Source of the DNA: Parvularcula maris
GTDB taxonomy: Bacteria; Pseudomonadota; Alphaproteobacteria; Caulobacterales; Parvularculaceae
Direction of reading: 5' to 3'
NCBI RefSeq assembly: GCF_024505085.1
Contig: NZ_JANIBC010000002.1
Coordinates: 62,001-126,000 of the forward strand
DNA length: 64,000 nt
Below are positions 9,319 through 18,791 of the stretch, one piece after another. The translations under genes were made by a program, and so were the position numbers. A model generated the notes under the pieces. It was given only the letters and a program-made list of their open reading frames with translations. It did not search any database and was not told the origin of the DNA. Position 1 is the first letter of the stretch. The number at the start of each line of letters is the position of its first letter.

Positions 9319-12300
9319 GTGCCGATCTCCAACTTCTTCATCGACCGCCCGATCTTCGCCTCGGTGATCTCGATCATCACCATGATCGTCGGGTTCATCT
9401 CCTATGTCGCGCTTCCGGTGGCGCAGTTCCCCGAAGTGGCCCCGCCCACGGTGCAGGTGAGCGCGACCTATCCCGGAGCCTCCGCCGACACGGTGGCCAA
9501 GACCGTGGCCACGCCCATCGAGCAGGAGATCAACGGCGTCGAGGGCATGATCTACATGCAGAGCCAGGCGGTGGACGGTCAGGTCACGACCACCATCAGC
9601 TTCGCGCAAGGCACCAATATCGACGACGCCCAGGTGCTGGTGCAGAACCGGGTGGCGAGGGCCGAGCCGCGCCTGCCCGAGCCGGTCCGCCGCCTGGGCG
9701 TGGTCACCCAGAAGTCCTCGCCGGACTTCCTCATGGTGATCCATCTCCTGTCGCCTGACGAGACCTATGACCAGCTCTACGTCTCGAACTATGCGACGCT
9801 GCAGGTGCGCGACCGCCTCTCGCGGGTGGACGGGGTGGGGCAGGTGCTGGTCTTCGGCGCCCGCGACTACGCCATGCGCATCTGGATCGACCCGCACAAG
9901 GCGGCGGAGCTCGACCTCTCCGTCGGCGACATCGTCCGCTCCTTGCGCGCGCAGAATGTGCAGGTGGCCTCGGGCACGCTGGGCCAGTCCCCCATCGCCG
10001 ACCCCAGCGCCTTCCAGCTCGCCGTGCAGACTCAAGGCCGCCTCACCGCGCCGGAGGAGTTCGGCAACATCATCATCCGCTCCGACGGCGAGGACTCCCT
10101 CGTCAGGGTGCGGGATGTCGCAAGGGTCGAGCTCGGCGCCCAGGACTACAACACCAACGCCTATCTCGATAACCAGCCCGCCGTCGCCATGGCGATCTTC
10201 CAGCGGCCGGGATCGAACGCCCTGACCACCGCTGGTGAAGTGCTGGAGCTGATCGAGGACCTGTCCGGCGACTTCCCCCCCGGCCTCGAATACCAAGTCA
10301 TCTACAACCCGACGGAGTTCGTCGATCAGTCCGTGAAGGCAGTCTACCGTACGCTCTTCGAAGCCACCCTTCTGGTCGTTTTGGTGGTCTTCATCTTCCT
10401 GCAAAGCGTCCGCGCTGCCATGATCCCGGTGATCGCCATTCCGGTGTCGCTGATCGGCACCTTCGCGATCATGAACGCCTTCGGCTTCTCCCTGAACACG
10501 CTCTCGCTGTTTGGCCTCGTCCTCGCCATCGGCATCGTCGTGGATGACGCCATCGTCGTCGTCGAGAACGTCGAGCGCAATCTGGAACAGGGCAAATCGC
10601 CTAGGGAGGCGACGAGGGACTCCATGGCCGAGATCGGCGGCGCACTGATCGCCACCTCACTGGTCCTCTGCGCTGTGTTCGTTCCGACCGCCTTCATTCC
10701 AGGGCTGTCGGGCGCCTTCTATCGCCAGTTTGCCCTGACCATTGCCGCTTCGACGGTCATCTCGACCATTGTCTCGTTGACGCTCAGCCCGGCCATGGCG
10801 ACCCTTCTTCTGAGGCCGAAGGAAGAGGGCGAGAGCAACCGTCCGGCCTTCCTCAAACCGCTCGATGAATTCTTCGGCTGGTTCAACCGCGGCTTCGACA
10901 GGCTGTCGTCCACCTATGCCGACTGGGTCTGCCGGGTGGTGAGAAGAGGTTTGATCGCCGGAGCCGTCTACGGCGTGCTCCTCTTAGCCACAGTGGGTGT
11001 CTTTCGTGCCGTACCCGGCGGCTTCGTTCCCGCCCAGGACCAGGGCTATCTCATCACCGTGGTCAACCTGCCCCAGGGCGCCTCCCTTCAGCGCACGGAC
11101 GAGATTGTCCAGAAGGTGACTGCGCTGGGGCTAGAGGTCGAAGGCGTCGAGCACGCCGCGCAGTTCGCAGGCTTCAACGGCGCCACCTTCACCAACGCCT
11201 CGAACGCCGGCGCCATCTTCTTTACCATGTCCGATTTTGGCACGAGACCCGGCTATCTCGACATCCAGAACGAGCTTCAGCAGAAGCTCGCCGGAGCCAT
11301 CGACGAGGCTTTCGTCCTGGTGATCGCGCCGCCGCCCATCCGCGGCATCGGTAACGGCTCGGGCTTCAAAATGATGGTCCAGGACCGCACCGGGGCGGGC
11401 CTGCCTGCCCTGCAGCAGGCTGCCTTCTCCCTCATGATGGCCGCGAACGAGGACCCCGACCTGCGCAACGTCATCACCTTCTTCGAAACCTCGACGCCGC
11501 AGATCTATCTCGACATCGACCGTCAGAAGGCGGAGCTGATGGGGCTTCCCGTCAGCAATGTGTTCGAGGCGCTGGAGGGGTATCTCGGCTCCTCCTTCAT
11601 CAACGACTTCAACTATCTCGGCCGCACCTACCGCGTCACGGCGCAGGCTGACGATGTCTTCCGGCGGGACGTCGACGATATCTCCGCCTACTACGCCCGC
11701 AACGCGCAGGGCGAGATGGTCCCCGTCGGCGCCGTCGCCGAGGCGGAGCGGACCACCGGTGCATCGCGGGTCCTCCGCTTCAACCTCTACCCGTCCGCCG
11801 CCGTGCAGGGAGAGCCCGTCATCGGGGTCTCCTCCGGCGAGGCCATCGCCCGCATGGAAGCGCTGGCCGAGGAGGTGCTGCCGCCCGGCTTCGGGTTCGA
11901 ATGGACGGAGATCGCCTACCAGCAGACCAGCGCCGGGAACACGGGCTCGCTCGCCTTCGTCCTCGCGGTGGTGTTCGTCTTCCTCTTCCTGGCTGCGCAG
12001 TATGAGAGCCTCACCCTGCCCCTCGCGGTGATCCTCATCGTGCCCATGGGCCTTCTTTCCGCCATGGTCGGCGTGATGGTGGCGGGGCAGGCCAACACCA
12101 TCCTGACACAGATCGGTCTCGTGGTGCTGATCGGCCTTGCCACGAAGAACGCTGTCCTGATCGTCGAGTTCGCCAAGCAGCTTCAAGAGCGCGAGGGCAT
12201 GAGCCGCTACGCCGCCGCCACCGAGGCCGCTAAGATCCGCCTGCGTCCGGTCCTGATGACGGCCTTCTCCTTTATCCTGGGTGTGTTGCCGCTGGTGCTC

Positions 12301-12495
12301 GCCAGCGGTGCCGGTGCGGAGATGCGCAACGTCCTCGGCGTGGCCGTCTTCGCGGGCATGCTGGGCGTGACGCTGTTCGGCCTGTTCCTCACGCCCGTCT
12401 TCTACGTGTTCGCCGCCTGGATTGAGGAGAAGATGGAGGGGCGGGGTAAAGACAAAGAGCTCGATAGCTCCACCCAGATGGGAGCTGCGGAATGA
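9319..12495 (+). CDS. RND multidrug efflux permease (HAE1 family)
   Basis: An inner-membrane, proton-driven drug exporter of 1058 residues, the normal size for AcrB/MexB proteins; it should work as a trimer. It starts with GTG and the typical ISNFFIDRPIFASVISI. The first transmembrane helix is followed by a periplasmic porter domain. The proton-relay aspartate pair is visible in GIVVDDAIVVVENVERNL near residue 400. A second helix bundle begins near residue 545 (the duplicated half), and GLVVLIGLATKNAVLIVEFA carries the partner lysine near the C-terminus. Substrates cannot be inferred. The stop overlaps the start of the outer-membrane gene (ATGA). Confidence 0.97.
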   Translation: MPISNFFIDRPIFASVISIITMIVGFISYVALPVAQFPEVAPPTVQVSATYPGASADTVAKTVATPIEQEINGVEGMIYMQSQAVDGQVTTTISFAQGTNIDDAQVLVQNRVARAEPRLPEPVRRLGVVTQKSSPDFLMVIHLLSPDETYDQLYVSNYATLQVRDRLSRVDGVGQVLVFGARDYAMRIWIDPHKAAELDLSVGDIVRSLRAQNVQVASGTLGQSPIADPSAFQLAVQTQGRLTAPEEFGNIIIRSDGEDSLVRVRDVARVELGAQDYNTNAYLDNQPAVAMAIFQRPGSNALTTAGEVLELIEDLSGDFPPGLEYQVIYNPTEFVDQSVKAVYRTLFEATLLVVLVVFIFLQSVRAAMIPVIAIPVSLIGTFAIMNAFGFSLNTLSLFGLVLAIGIVVDDAIVVVENVERNLEQGKSPREATRDSMAEIGGALIATSLVLCAVFVPTAFIPGLSGAFYRQFALTIAASTVISTIVSLTLSPAMATLLLRPKEEGESNRPAFLKPLDEFFGWFNRGFDRLSSTYADWVCRVVRRGLIAGAVYGVLLLATVGVFRAVPGGFVPAQDQGYLITVVNLPQGASLQRTDEIVQKVTALGLEVEGVEHAAQFAGFNGATFTNASNAGAIFFTMSDFGTRPGYLDIQNELQQKLAGAIDEAFVLVIAPPPIRGIGNGSGFKMMVQDRTGAGLPALQQAAFSLMMAANEDPDLRNVITFFETSTPQIYLDIDRQKAELMGLPVSNVFEALEGYLGSSFINDFNYLGRTYRVTAQADDVFRRDVDDISAYYARNAQGEMVPVGAVAEAERTTGASRVLRFNLYPSAAVQGEPVIGVSSGEAIARMEALAEEVLPPGFGFEWTEIAYQQTSAGNTGSLAFVLAVVFVFLFLAAQYESLTLPLAVILIVPMGLLSAMVGVMVAGQANTILTQIGLVVLIGLATKNAVLIVEFAKQLQEREGMSRYAAATEAAKIRLRPVLMTAFSFILGVLPLVLASGAGAEMRNVLGVAVFAGMLGVTLFGLFLTPVFYVFAAWIEEKMEGRGKDKELDSSTQMGAAE

Positions 12496-13955
12496 GGCGC
12501 GTTCTGATCGCCGCCGTTCTTCTTGGCGGCTGCACCATCATCGGACCCGACTACGAAGAGCCGTCTACGGAAGGCTATACAGACGGAGCTTTCCTCGAAA
12601 GCGAGGGATACGCAAGCGAGGCGCCTCTATCGGACTGGTGGACGGCCTTCGACGATGAAAGCCTGGACGCCTTCGTCGCCCTTGCCATCGCGCAGAACAA
12701 CGAGCTCGGCGCCGCGCTGGCCAATGTCAACGCGGCGAGGGCGCAGGTCGGTCTGAGGCGTCTCGACCGCCTCCCCTTCGACACGATTACTTCCGTTTAC
12801 AACGTTCAGCGCCAGTCCGCGACCACGTTAGCTGCGGGCTTTGGCGATGAGGGCGGCTTCGACATCGGCGACGAGCTCCTACCTACCATCGACATCTTCA
12901 GCATCTCCGCCGCAGCGAGCTGGGAGGTCGATCTCTGGGGGCGGATCACCCGCGGGATCAATGTGGCTGAGGCCCGCTTCGGTGAGGCTCAGGCGCAGCT
13001 TGCCGACCTTCAGACCATCGTCATCGCCGAGACCGTCGACGCCTATATCGGCCTTCGCGGTACCCAGGAGCAGCTCGACGTTGCGCGCGAGAACGCCCGC
13101 AACCAGCGCGAGACGGTGAAGCTCGTCACCGCCCGCCGCGATGCAGGCCGCGGCACGGATCTCGATGTGGAGCGCGCGCAGTCGCAGCTTGCCGTCACCC
13201 TCGCCGCCATCCCGCCCCTGGAGGCCGCCGTGGCGCAGGAGCGCTATAGGCTGGGCGTCCTTGTCGGTGAGACCCCCGCCCGCATCGCGGCAATGACCCA
13301 GGAGAACCGCCCGCTTCCCAGCATCGAGAGGGCGCTGCCGGTGGGGGATATGAGCGCCCTTCTGGAACGGCGGCCCGACATCCGGGCGGCCGAGCGTTCC
13401 CTGGCGGCAGCCACCGAAGAGATCGGCCTGCAGATGACTTCGGCCTTCCCTAGGGTTCAGCTTCTCGGCGGCATCGGTGTGCAGAGCGTCGAGTTCGAGA
13501 ACACCTTCACCGAGCAGGCCATCAACTTCTCCTACGGCCCGTCGATCACCTGGTCCCTGACCGACCTTCTGCGGTTCAGGCAGACCGTCAGGGCCGCCTC
13601 CGCACGGGCCGAAGGCGCCTTCGATACCTACGAGCAGACCATCCTCTCCGCCCTCGCCGAGACCGAAACGGCCCTGGCTTCGCAGCGCGCCGCCCAGCGG
13701 CAGCTCGTTGCCCTTGCCGAAGCCGAGCGCGCCAGCACCGCGGCGGCAAGGCTCGCAAGGCTTCGCTTCGAGAACGGCGCCTCTGACTTTCTCGCCGTGC
13801 TGGATGCCGAGCGGCGGCAGCTCGAAGCGGCCACTGACCTCGCCGCCGCGCGGATCGGCACGGCCAGAGCGCAGATCACCGTCTTCCGTACCCTGCGCGC
13901 CGGTCCAGGCCTGATGGTGGCGGAGGCGCAGCCCGAGCGAGAGCGGCCCCGCTAG
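12492..13955 (+). CDS. RND efflux outer-membrane lipoprotein (NodT/OprM family)
   Basis: A TolC-like outer-membrane factor of 487 residues that completes the tripartite pump. The signal peptide ends in lipobox LGGC (MRRVLIAAVLLGGCTIIGPDY has the typical NodT start, with the GPDY motif). Two duplicated OEP repeats are rich in alanine and glutamine heptads (from about residues 70 and 290); SWEVDLWGRITRG and LERRPDIRAAER are conserved family stretches. It overlaps the permease gene by four bases. A short gap separates it from the convergent cNMP/thioredoxin-reductase-like gene, and no terminator was seen there. Confidence 0.95.
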   Translation: MRRVLIAAVLLGGCTIIGPDYEEPSTEGYTDGAFLESEGYASEAPLSDWWTAFDDESLDAFVALAIAQNNELGAALANVNAARAQVGLRRLDRLPFDTITSVYNVQRQSATTLAAGFGDEGGFDIGDELLPTIDIFSISAAASWEVDLWGRITRGINVAEARFGEAQAQLADLQTIVIAETVDAYIGLRGTQEQLDVARENARNQRETVKLVTARRDAGRGTDLDVERAQSQLAVTLAAIPPLEAAVAQERYRLGVLVGETPARIAAMTQENRPLPSIERALPVGDMSALLERRPDIRAAERSLAAATEEIGLQMTSAFPRVQLLGGIGVQSVEFENTFTEQAINFSYGPSITWSLTDLLRFRQTVRAASARAEGAFDTYEQTILSALAETETALASQRAAQRQLVALAEAERASTAAARLARLRFENGASDFLAVLDAERRQLEAATDLAAARIGTARAQITVFRTLRAGPGLMVAEAQPERERPR

Positions 13956-13962
13956 GTCCCGT

Positions 13963-15666
13963 TCAAGCCGAGTCCTGCAGATAGGCGTGGACCGCCGAGA
14001 TACACACCGAGCCCTCGCCAACTCCCGAGGCGACCCGCTTCACCGAGCCGGAGCGTACATCGCCGACAGCGAAGATGCCGGGTTCGGACGTATCGAAAGG
14101 TCCGGCCTCGTCGCCTCTGGGTGATACGGCCGCACCGGTCCGAACGAAGCCGCGCTCATCAAGCTCGAGACAGTCACCGAGCCACTCCGTGTTCGGCACG
14201 GCGCCGATCATCACAAAGACATTGCCGATGGCCTTGGTCTCCTGCTCGCCGCTCGTCCGGTTGCGCCAGGTCACCTCTTCCAGCATCCGCCTGCCGCTGA
14301 GTGCGGTGAGTTCAGTCTCCGTATGCAGCGTGATGCGCGAGGACTGCTCGATCCGGCTGACCAGATAGTCCGACATCGACGCAGCCAAGCCATCAGAACG
14401 CACCAAAACGTGCACGTGGCTCGCATGGCGCGAGAGAAAGACCGCCGCCTGCCCCGCGGAGTTGCCGCCGCCCACCACCACGACCTCCTGCGCCTGACAG
14501 AGCTGCGCCTCTAATGCGGTCGCGGCATAGTGGATACCCTGGCCCTCGAACTTCTCGTAGCCTGGCAGGTCCAGCTTGCGGTACGTGGCGCCGCTGGCCA
14601 CGATCGCGGCGCTGGCGCATACGGACTGTCCGTCCTGGGTGGTGATCCTGATGAGGCGGCCCTCCTTCTTGATCGTCTCGGCGGCCCTGGCGATTGCGAA
14701 GGTCGCACCGAACTTCTGCGCTTGGATCCAGGCTCTGCCTGCTAGGGCTTGCCCGGAGATGCCCGTGGGGAAGCCGAGATAGTTCTCGATCTTCGAGCTG
14801 GTCCCCGCCTGGCCGCCCGGCGCCTCGGTCTCGATGACGATGGTGTCGAGCGCTTCGGAGGCCGCGTAAACGGCCGCCGACAGCCCAGACGGCCCCGCCC
14901 CGATCACCACCAGATCGTAGCAGTGATCCGGGTCGAGAGGAACGGTGATGCCCAGCGCATCGGCCAGCTCCGCCGTCGAAGGGTTGTGATAGACACGGCC
15001 GTCGCTCGTCCTGACCGCCGGAAGAGTGCTGACATGCATCGAGCACTCGCGCGCATAGGCAGCGGCATCGTCACTGGACGCTTCGAGCAGCCTTGCCGGG
15101 TAGCCGTTGCGCGCCAGAAAGCGCCTGATACGCACCGTATCGCGCCCGTTCGGCTCGCCGATCACGGTGACCGCCGCCTCGTCGTGCAGAAGAAAAGCCG
15201 TACGCCTCAGGATGAAGGCCCGCATCATCAGCTCGCCAATGTCCTGCTCGGTGGAGGACATGCGCCGGAACTGCTGCCGGTCCAGCCTGACAAGACGGCT
15301 CGGTCCCGATGTCTGTCCACTGACGAGAATCTTGGAGCGGTTGAAAAGATCCAGCTCACCGGTGAACTGGTGCACGCCGTGGGTAGTGATGACTTTCTCT
15401 TCGCCCTCGGCATCCATGTCGATGATGTCGATACCGCCTTCGAGCACCAAGAAGAAATCCGCCTCGCGGTCGCCGCGCTGGAATAGAACCTCGCCAGCGC
15501 CGTAATCGGCGGTCTGTCCGTAGCCCGCGATCCGGGCGATCTGCTCTTCGTTCAGTGTGGGGAAGGTCTGCCGCCGCCGCTGATAAGGATCGGATGCATC
15601 GGCCGGGGCCGCGTCCTCCGCCGCCTCTCTTGCCCCTTCGATGGCGCTGTCAGCCGTCTGCTCCAT
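13963..15666 (-). CDS. cNMP-binding / glutaredoxin-like / thioredoxin-reductase-like fusion
   Basis: A flavoprotein of 567 residues with three parts. Residues about 38 to 145 form a cyclic-nucleotide-binding beta-roll (ADYGAGEVLFQRGDREADFF). Residues about 165 to 245 look like a glutaredoxin/thioredoxin fold (VTVIGEPNGRDTVRIRRFL, then the cis-proline stretch STLPAV and NPSTAELADALGI), but with no CxxC. Residues about 250 to 567 are thioredoxin-reductase-like, with VIGAGPSGLSAAVYAAS, VVVVGGGNSAGQAAVFLS and GIFAVGDVR. The usual CxxC redox centre is replaced by YAAT (GIHYAATALEAQLC). An ATG at 15666 with AGGAG eight bases upstream is preferred to the in-frame codon at 15720. It is a soluble redox enzyme of unknown substrate. 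Confidence 0.85.
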   Translation of the reverse strand: MEQTADSAIEGAREAAEDAAPADASDPYQRRRQTFPTLNEEQIARIAGYGQTADYGAGEVLFQRGDREADFFLVLEGGIDIIDMDAEGEEKVITTHGVHQFTGELDLFNRSKILVSGQTSGPSRLVRLDRQQFRRMSSTEQDIGELMMRAFILRRTAFLLHDEAAVTVIGEPNGRDTVRIRRFLARNGYPARLLEASSDDAAAYARECSMHVSTLPAVRTSDGRVYHNPSTAELADALGITVPLDPDHCYDLVVIGAGPSGLSAAVYAASEALDTIVIETEAPGGQAGTSSKIENYLGFPTGISGQALAGRAWIQAQKFGATFAIARAAETIKKEGRLIRITTQDGQSVCASAAIVASGATYRKLDLPGYEKFEGQGIHYAATALEAQLCQAQEVVVVGGGNSAGQAAVFLSRHASHVHVLVRSDGLAASMSDYLVSRIEQSSRITLHTETELTALSGRRMLEEVTWRNRTSGEQETKAIGNVFVMIGAVPNTEWLGDCLELDERGFVRTGAAVSPRGDEAGPFDTSEPGIFAVGDVRSGSVKRVASGVGEGSVCISAVHAYLQDSA

Positions 15667-15757
15667 GATGTGGTCTCCTGTTCGGAGAACAGGATAGGCG
15701 TCCTGCGCCGCGCTTGCCACATCGGCGGTCAGCAGCCGACCTGAACCTGATACGGGT

Positions 15758-16858
15758 TCAGGTCTCGGAGCAGGTGCCGTCCATCTCCGCGATCCACTGG
15801 TTCAGCAGCGCCAGCCCTTCTTCATGCACCAGGCTGCGGCCGAGCTCGGGCATCATGGCGCCCGGATCGGTCGAGCCGACGCGGTAGGTCAGGATCGAGG
15901 CTTCGGGCCTCCCCGGCTCGATGCCGAAGCGGTGCCCACCCGTGCCGGAGCCTGCAGCGATCGGCGGCTTGCACCTTCCCACTGCAGCGCCGGTGGCGCC
16001 TAGGCTGAGATCGAGGCCCGACGTATCGGCGGGGCCTTGGGGGTTGTGACAGTGGGCACAATTGGCGGCGAGATAGCTGCGTGCGCGCTGGTCCAGCGAT
16101 GCCGAGGCATCGTCCCAGCGGGTCTGCACCACGGCAGGCTCATCACCCAACGTGACGAAGCCCGCCTCAGCCAGCCGTAAAAGCTGCTCGCCCTCTTCGT
16201 CGCCGACCACCTCACGGCGGCTAAGCTGCCCGGCAGTGGGTCCAAGCGGCTCGATCCGTCCCGATGCGGCGTCAGGCGCATGGCACCCGGCGCACTGGTT
16301 CTCGTTCGGCACCACATAGGCGAAAGGTCCCGCCTGCTGATGATCCGCCAGTGTCAGCGGCACCACTGCGCCCGTGCGCTTGAGCGTGGCTTCCGTCTGC
16401 TCTTCGTTCCAGACATAGGAGACAGGATGCCAACCGTCCTCGCGCCTGACGAGGAGCCTGGTCTCGATCAGACGGTGGGTAGACAGATCGACCTCGCTAC
16501 TAAGATCGACGCTCTGATAGGCTGCGGCCGTCACCGTACCGTCCTCGCCTTCTGGATAGTAGAAGGTCTTGGTGATGACGGTGCCCACGGGGAAGTCCAG
16601 ACTGCCTTCCTCGCCGATACTGGCCGAGCCGGACAGCATCCACACCGTCCGCAGCTTGCTGGCGTAGTCGGTAAAAAGAGGGGTATTGAGGGTGTAGGGC
16701 TCGACACCCTCGCCCAGGATCAACCTCCCCTTCTCGACCTGAAGCGCCCCCCAGGCGGAAAGCGTGGGGGGGTTCGCTTCCGGATGGAAGGAGGGCCGCA
16801 CCCGCTCCTGCCCACAGGCGGTCAGAAGCATCAGTACCGAGATGAGCAAGTACCGCAA
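15758..16858 (-). CDS. SO2930/HNE_0200-type diheme c-type cytochrome lipoprotein
   Basis: A probable periplasmic, lipid-anchored cytochrome of 366 residues. It has two heme c motifs, CAGCH near residue 210 and CAHCH near residue 275. The lipobox is LTAC. The start chosen is TTG at 16858, four bases after the beta-helix gene stops, because GGAG lies seven bases before it and a full signal peptide (LRYLLISVLMLLTAC) then follows; the ORF extends to 16933 but would overlap the upstream gene. The family (TIGR03806-like, recalled) is found next to a beta-helix protein of the TIGR03805 type, as here. Function unknown; maturation would need the Ccm system, part of which is at 47.5-48.9 kb. Confidence 0.82.
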   Translation of the reverse strand: MRYLLISVLMLLTACGQERVRPSFHPEANPPTLSAWGALQVEKGRLILGEGVEPYTLNTPLFTDYASKLRTVWMLSGSASIGEEGSLDFPVGTVITKTFYYPEGEDGTVTAAAYQSVDLSSEVDLSTHRLIETRLLVRREDGWHPVSYVWNEEQTEATLKRTGAVVPLTLADHQQAGPFAYVVPNENQCAGCHAPDAASGRIEPLGPTAGQLSRREVVGDEEGEQLLRLAEAGFVTLGDEPAVVQTRWDDASASLDQRARSYLAANCAHCHNPQGPADTSGLDLSLGATGAAVGRCKPPIAAGSGTGGHRFGIEPGRPEASILTYRVGSTDPGAMMPELGRSLVHEEGLALLNQWIAEMDGTCSET

Positions 16859-16862
16859 GCCG

Positions 16863-18068
16863 CTACTCCGCTGAGGCGAGCCTGACGGCTTTAAGGCGAG
16901 GAAGCGAGCAGTCGAAGGGGGCGCTCTCGACACTGATGTTCTTCGAGCTGTTCGGCAGGTCGGCGTTCAGGACCTTGGCGCCCTCGTCCTGGATGCAGAT
17001 CTGCGGGTCGCGGCCTTCGGCGGCGTAGCCGTCCCACAGCACATGGGGAAAGCTGCCGCCGGGGCCGAACTTCAGCAGTTTCAGCGCTTTCAGCTCTGCG
17101 CCGTCGGGCTTGTCGCCGCCTCCAGACAGGCGGTTGGAGTGGAAATGGATGCGCTCGGGATAGGGGTCGAAGCTGTCCGACCAGCTATTGTCCGCATAAT
17201 TCGATGCGTAGACGGAAGAGATGATGACATTAGCCGTGCGGTTGTCGCGTATGTCGTTGTCGAAGACCTCCACATCGTCATGGCTGTTGATGACGATGCC
17301 CGAGCCTGCGGGGATGGAGGCCACCGGGGTACCGGGATGACCGAAATTGCGCAGGTCGTTCTCATACACCTCGTTGCCGTAGATCCTCACCCTGCCGCCC
17401 TCCTGACTGAGGTTCGGCATGTTGAAGACCAGAATACCGCCGGTATTGTCCGTCGCCACATTGCCGTAGACATCCGCGTCTTGCGTGTTCTCGATCTCGA
17501 TACCGGCGACGTTGCGCTCAGCCCGGTTGTTCCGCACCACGACGTTCTTCGACTGACCCACATAGATGCCTGCGTCCGAGGCGCCGATGGCCACCGAATC
17601 CTCGATCAGAACGTTCGTGGTCTGAACGGGGTAGAAGCCGTAGGCGCCGTTCTCGGTCTTAGGCTCGCCGGTCCACTCGACCCGCACCCGGCGGATGACG
17701 ACCCCGTCAGCCTCGTTGATTTTGAGCGCGTCGCCGATCGTGTCCTCGATCGCCATGTCCTCGATGGTGAAGTCGTCGGCGGTGACGAGAAGCCCCTCCG
17801 CGCCTGCCACCTGACCCGCGAAGCTCAGCACGGTCTCCTCCATGCCCGCCCCGCGGATGGTCACGCCGTCCGCTGTCAGTGAGAGACCCCGGTCGAGGGC
17901 GTAGCGCCCCGCGGGGATCTCGATCACGTCGCCAGGTTTTGCGTCGAGAAGTTGAAGCTGGAGCTCCTCCTGAAAGCTCTCATCGGTCGCCTCGGCGACC
18001 CTGGCCGTATCCTCGCTTCCGCAGGCGGCAAGAGTGACGAGCGAAAGTCCCAGAAGCAGATGGCGCAT
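16863..18068 (-). CDS. SO2931-type parallel beta-helix lipoprotein
   Basis: A 401-residue envelope protein. The lipobox is LAAC in MRHLLLGLSLVTLAACGSED. After it comes a region resembling pectate-lyase/right-handed beta-helix repeats (NVVVRNNRAERNVAGIEIEN and similar asparagine- and valine-rich rungs, about residues 60 to 310). The start at 18068 has GGAGGAG in front; the frame continues upstream through the antisense of the TetR gene, which is not coding. It is followed within four bases by the diheme cytochrome gene. The family resembles TIGR03805; no enzymatic activity is established from the sequence. Confidence 0.85.
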   Translation of the reverse strand: MRHLLLGLSLVTLAACGSEDTARVAEATDESFQEELQLQLLDAKPGDVIEIPAGRYALDRGLSLTADGVTIRGAGMEETVLSFAGQVAGAEGLLVTADDFTIEDMAIEDTIGDALKINEADGVVIRRVRVEWTGEPKTENGAYGFYPVQTTNVLIEDSVAIGASDAGIYVGQSKNVVVRNNRAERNVAGIEIENTQDADVYGNVATDNTGGILVFNMPNLSQEGGRVRIYGNEVYENDLRNFGHPGTPVASIPAGSGIVINSHDDVEVFDNDIRDNRTANVIISSVYASNYADNSWSDSFDPYPERIHFHSNRLSGGGDKPDGAELKALKLLKFGPGGSFPHVLWDGYAAEGRDPQICIQDEGAKVLNADLPNSSKNISVESAPFDCSLPRLKAVRLASAE

Positions 18069-18143
18069 ATTCAGTCTCCTCCAGCCCGAAAGATGAGCCA
18101 AGCTCGCTTTTCTGGCAAGGTCTTTTGCTGCTAGAGGTAGCAT

Positions 18144-18728
18144 GTGCCGAGCCTTACCCAGCGCCCCCCGCCCCGCCAGCAACGTGCCGAGGCGAAACGC
18201 CAGTCCATCCTCGACGCGGCCGAACGTGTGCTCGTAGGCCGCACGCCAAGCGAGCTGACCACCAAGGAGATCGCAGCCGAGGCGGGCGTGCCCATCGGCT
18301 CGCTCTACCGCTACTTCGCCAATCTCGACGACCTGCTCGGCGCGATGATGGAGCGCTTCAACGAAGAGACCCTCGAAGCGTTGGCGACGGCGGGGATGCG
18401 CAGCGACGACTGGCGCGGCGGCGTGCGCCTGGTGATGGGCGTCATCAAGAAGATGCATCAGCGTCACCCCATCTACGGCGCAGTGGCCGCGGCGCTGACC
18501 GCCTCCCCCCATACCGGCGAGCCGGTTCGGCGGGCCTTGATGGAGAGCTTGGGCCAGGCCCTCCCCCATGCAGAAGCCAAGCGTATCGAGCGCTTGGCCA
18601 TAACGGCCTACCTCATCGTGGAGGCAGCCGAGCGGCACTACCATGACGGGGGAAGACAGTCGCCCTGGCTGTTCGACGAGGCGGAGACTGCCATCGAGGC
18701 CTATCTCGGCCGGTATCTCGGCGGCTGA
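18144..18728 (+). CDS. TetR family transcriptional regulator
   Basis: A 194-residue repressor-type protein. Its N-terminal helix-turn-helix is clear (QSILDAAERVLVG, then TTKEIAAEAGVPIGSLYRYF, residues about 18 to 60); the C-terminal ligand domain is variable. The start is GTG at 18144 with GAGGTAG just before it. It is divergent from the beta-helix/cytochrome operon across 75 bases, the classical layout for a local repressor, so that pair is the likely target. The ligand is unknown. Confidence 0.88.
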   Translation: MPSLTQRPPPRQQRAEAKRQSILDAAERVLVGRTPSELTTKEIAAEAGVPIGSLYRYFANLDDLLGAMMERFNEETLEALATAGMRSDDWRGGVRLVMGVIKKMHQRHPIYGAVAAALTASPHTGEPVRRALMESLGQALPHAEAKRIERLAITAYLIVEAAERHYHDGGRQSPWLFDEAETAIEAYLGRYLGG

Positions 18729-18741
18729 CCGCAGGGCCCAC

Positions 18742-18770
18742 AAAAAAGCCCGCCTTTCGGCGGGCTTCTT
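18742..18770 (-). terminator. Rho-independent terminator after pal (and tetR)
   Basis: A 9-base perfect stem, AAGCCCGCC and GGCGGGCTT, with loop TTTC. The run of A on the left gives a T-rich tail for transcripts moving leftward, so it terminates tolQRAB-pal; the weaker CTTCTT tail may also stop the tetR transcript. Confidence 0.85.
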
Positions 18771-18791
18771 CGTCAGATCGGGAAGCCGATC

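Noticed and set aside
18069-18143. TetR operator in the 75-base divergent gap
   Set aside because: Only a 4-base GCCA/TGGC pair is seen; no repeat good enough to list as an operator, although the gene layout suggests that one exists.
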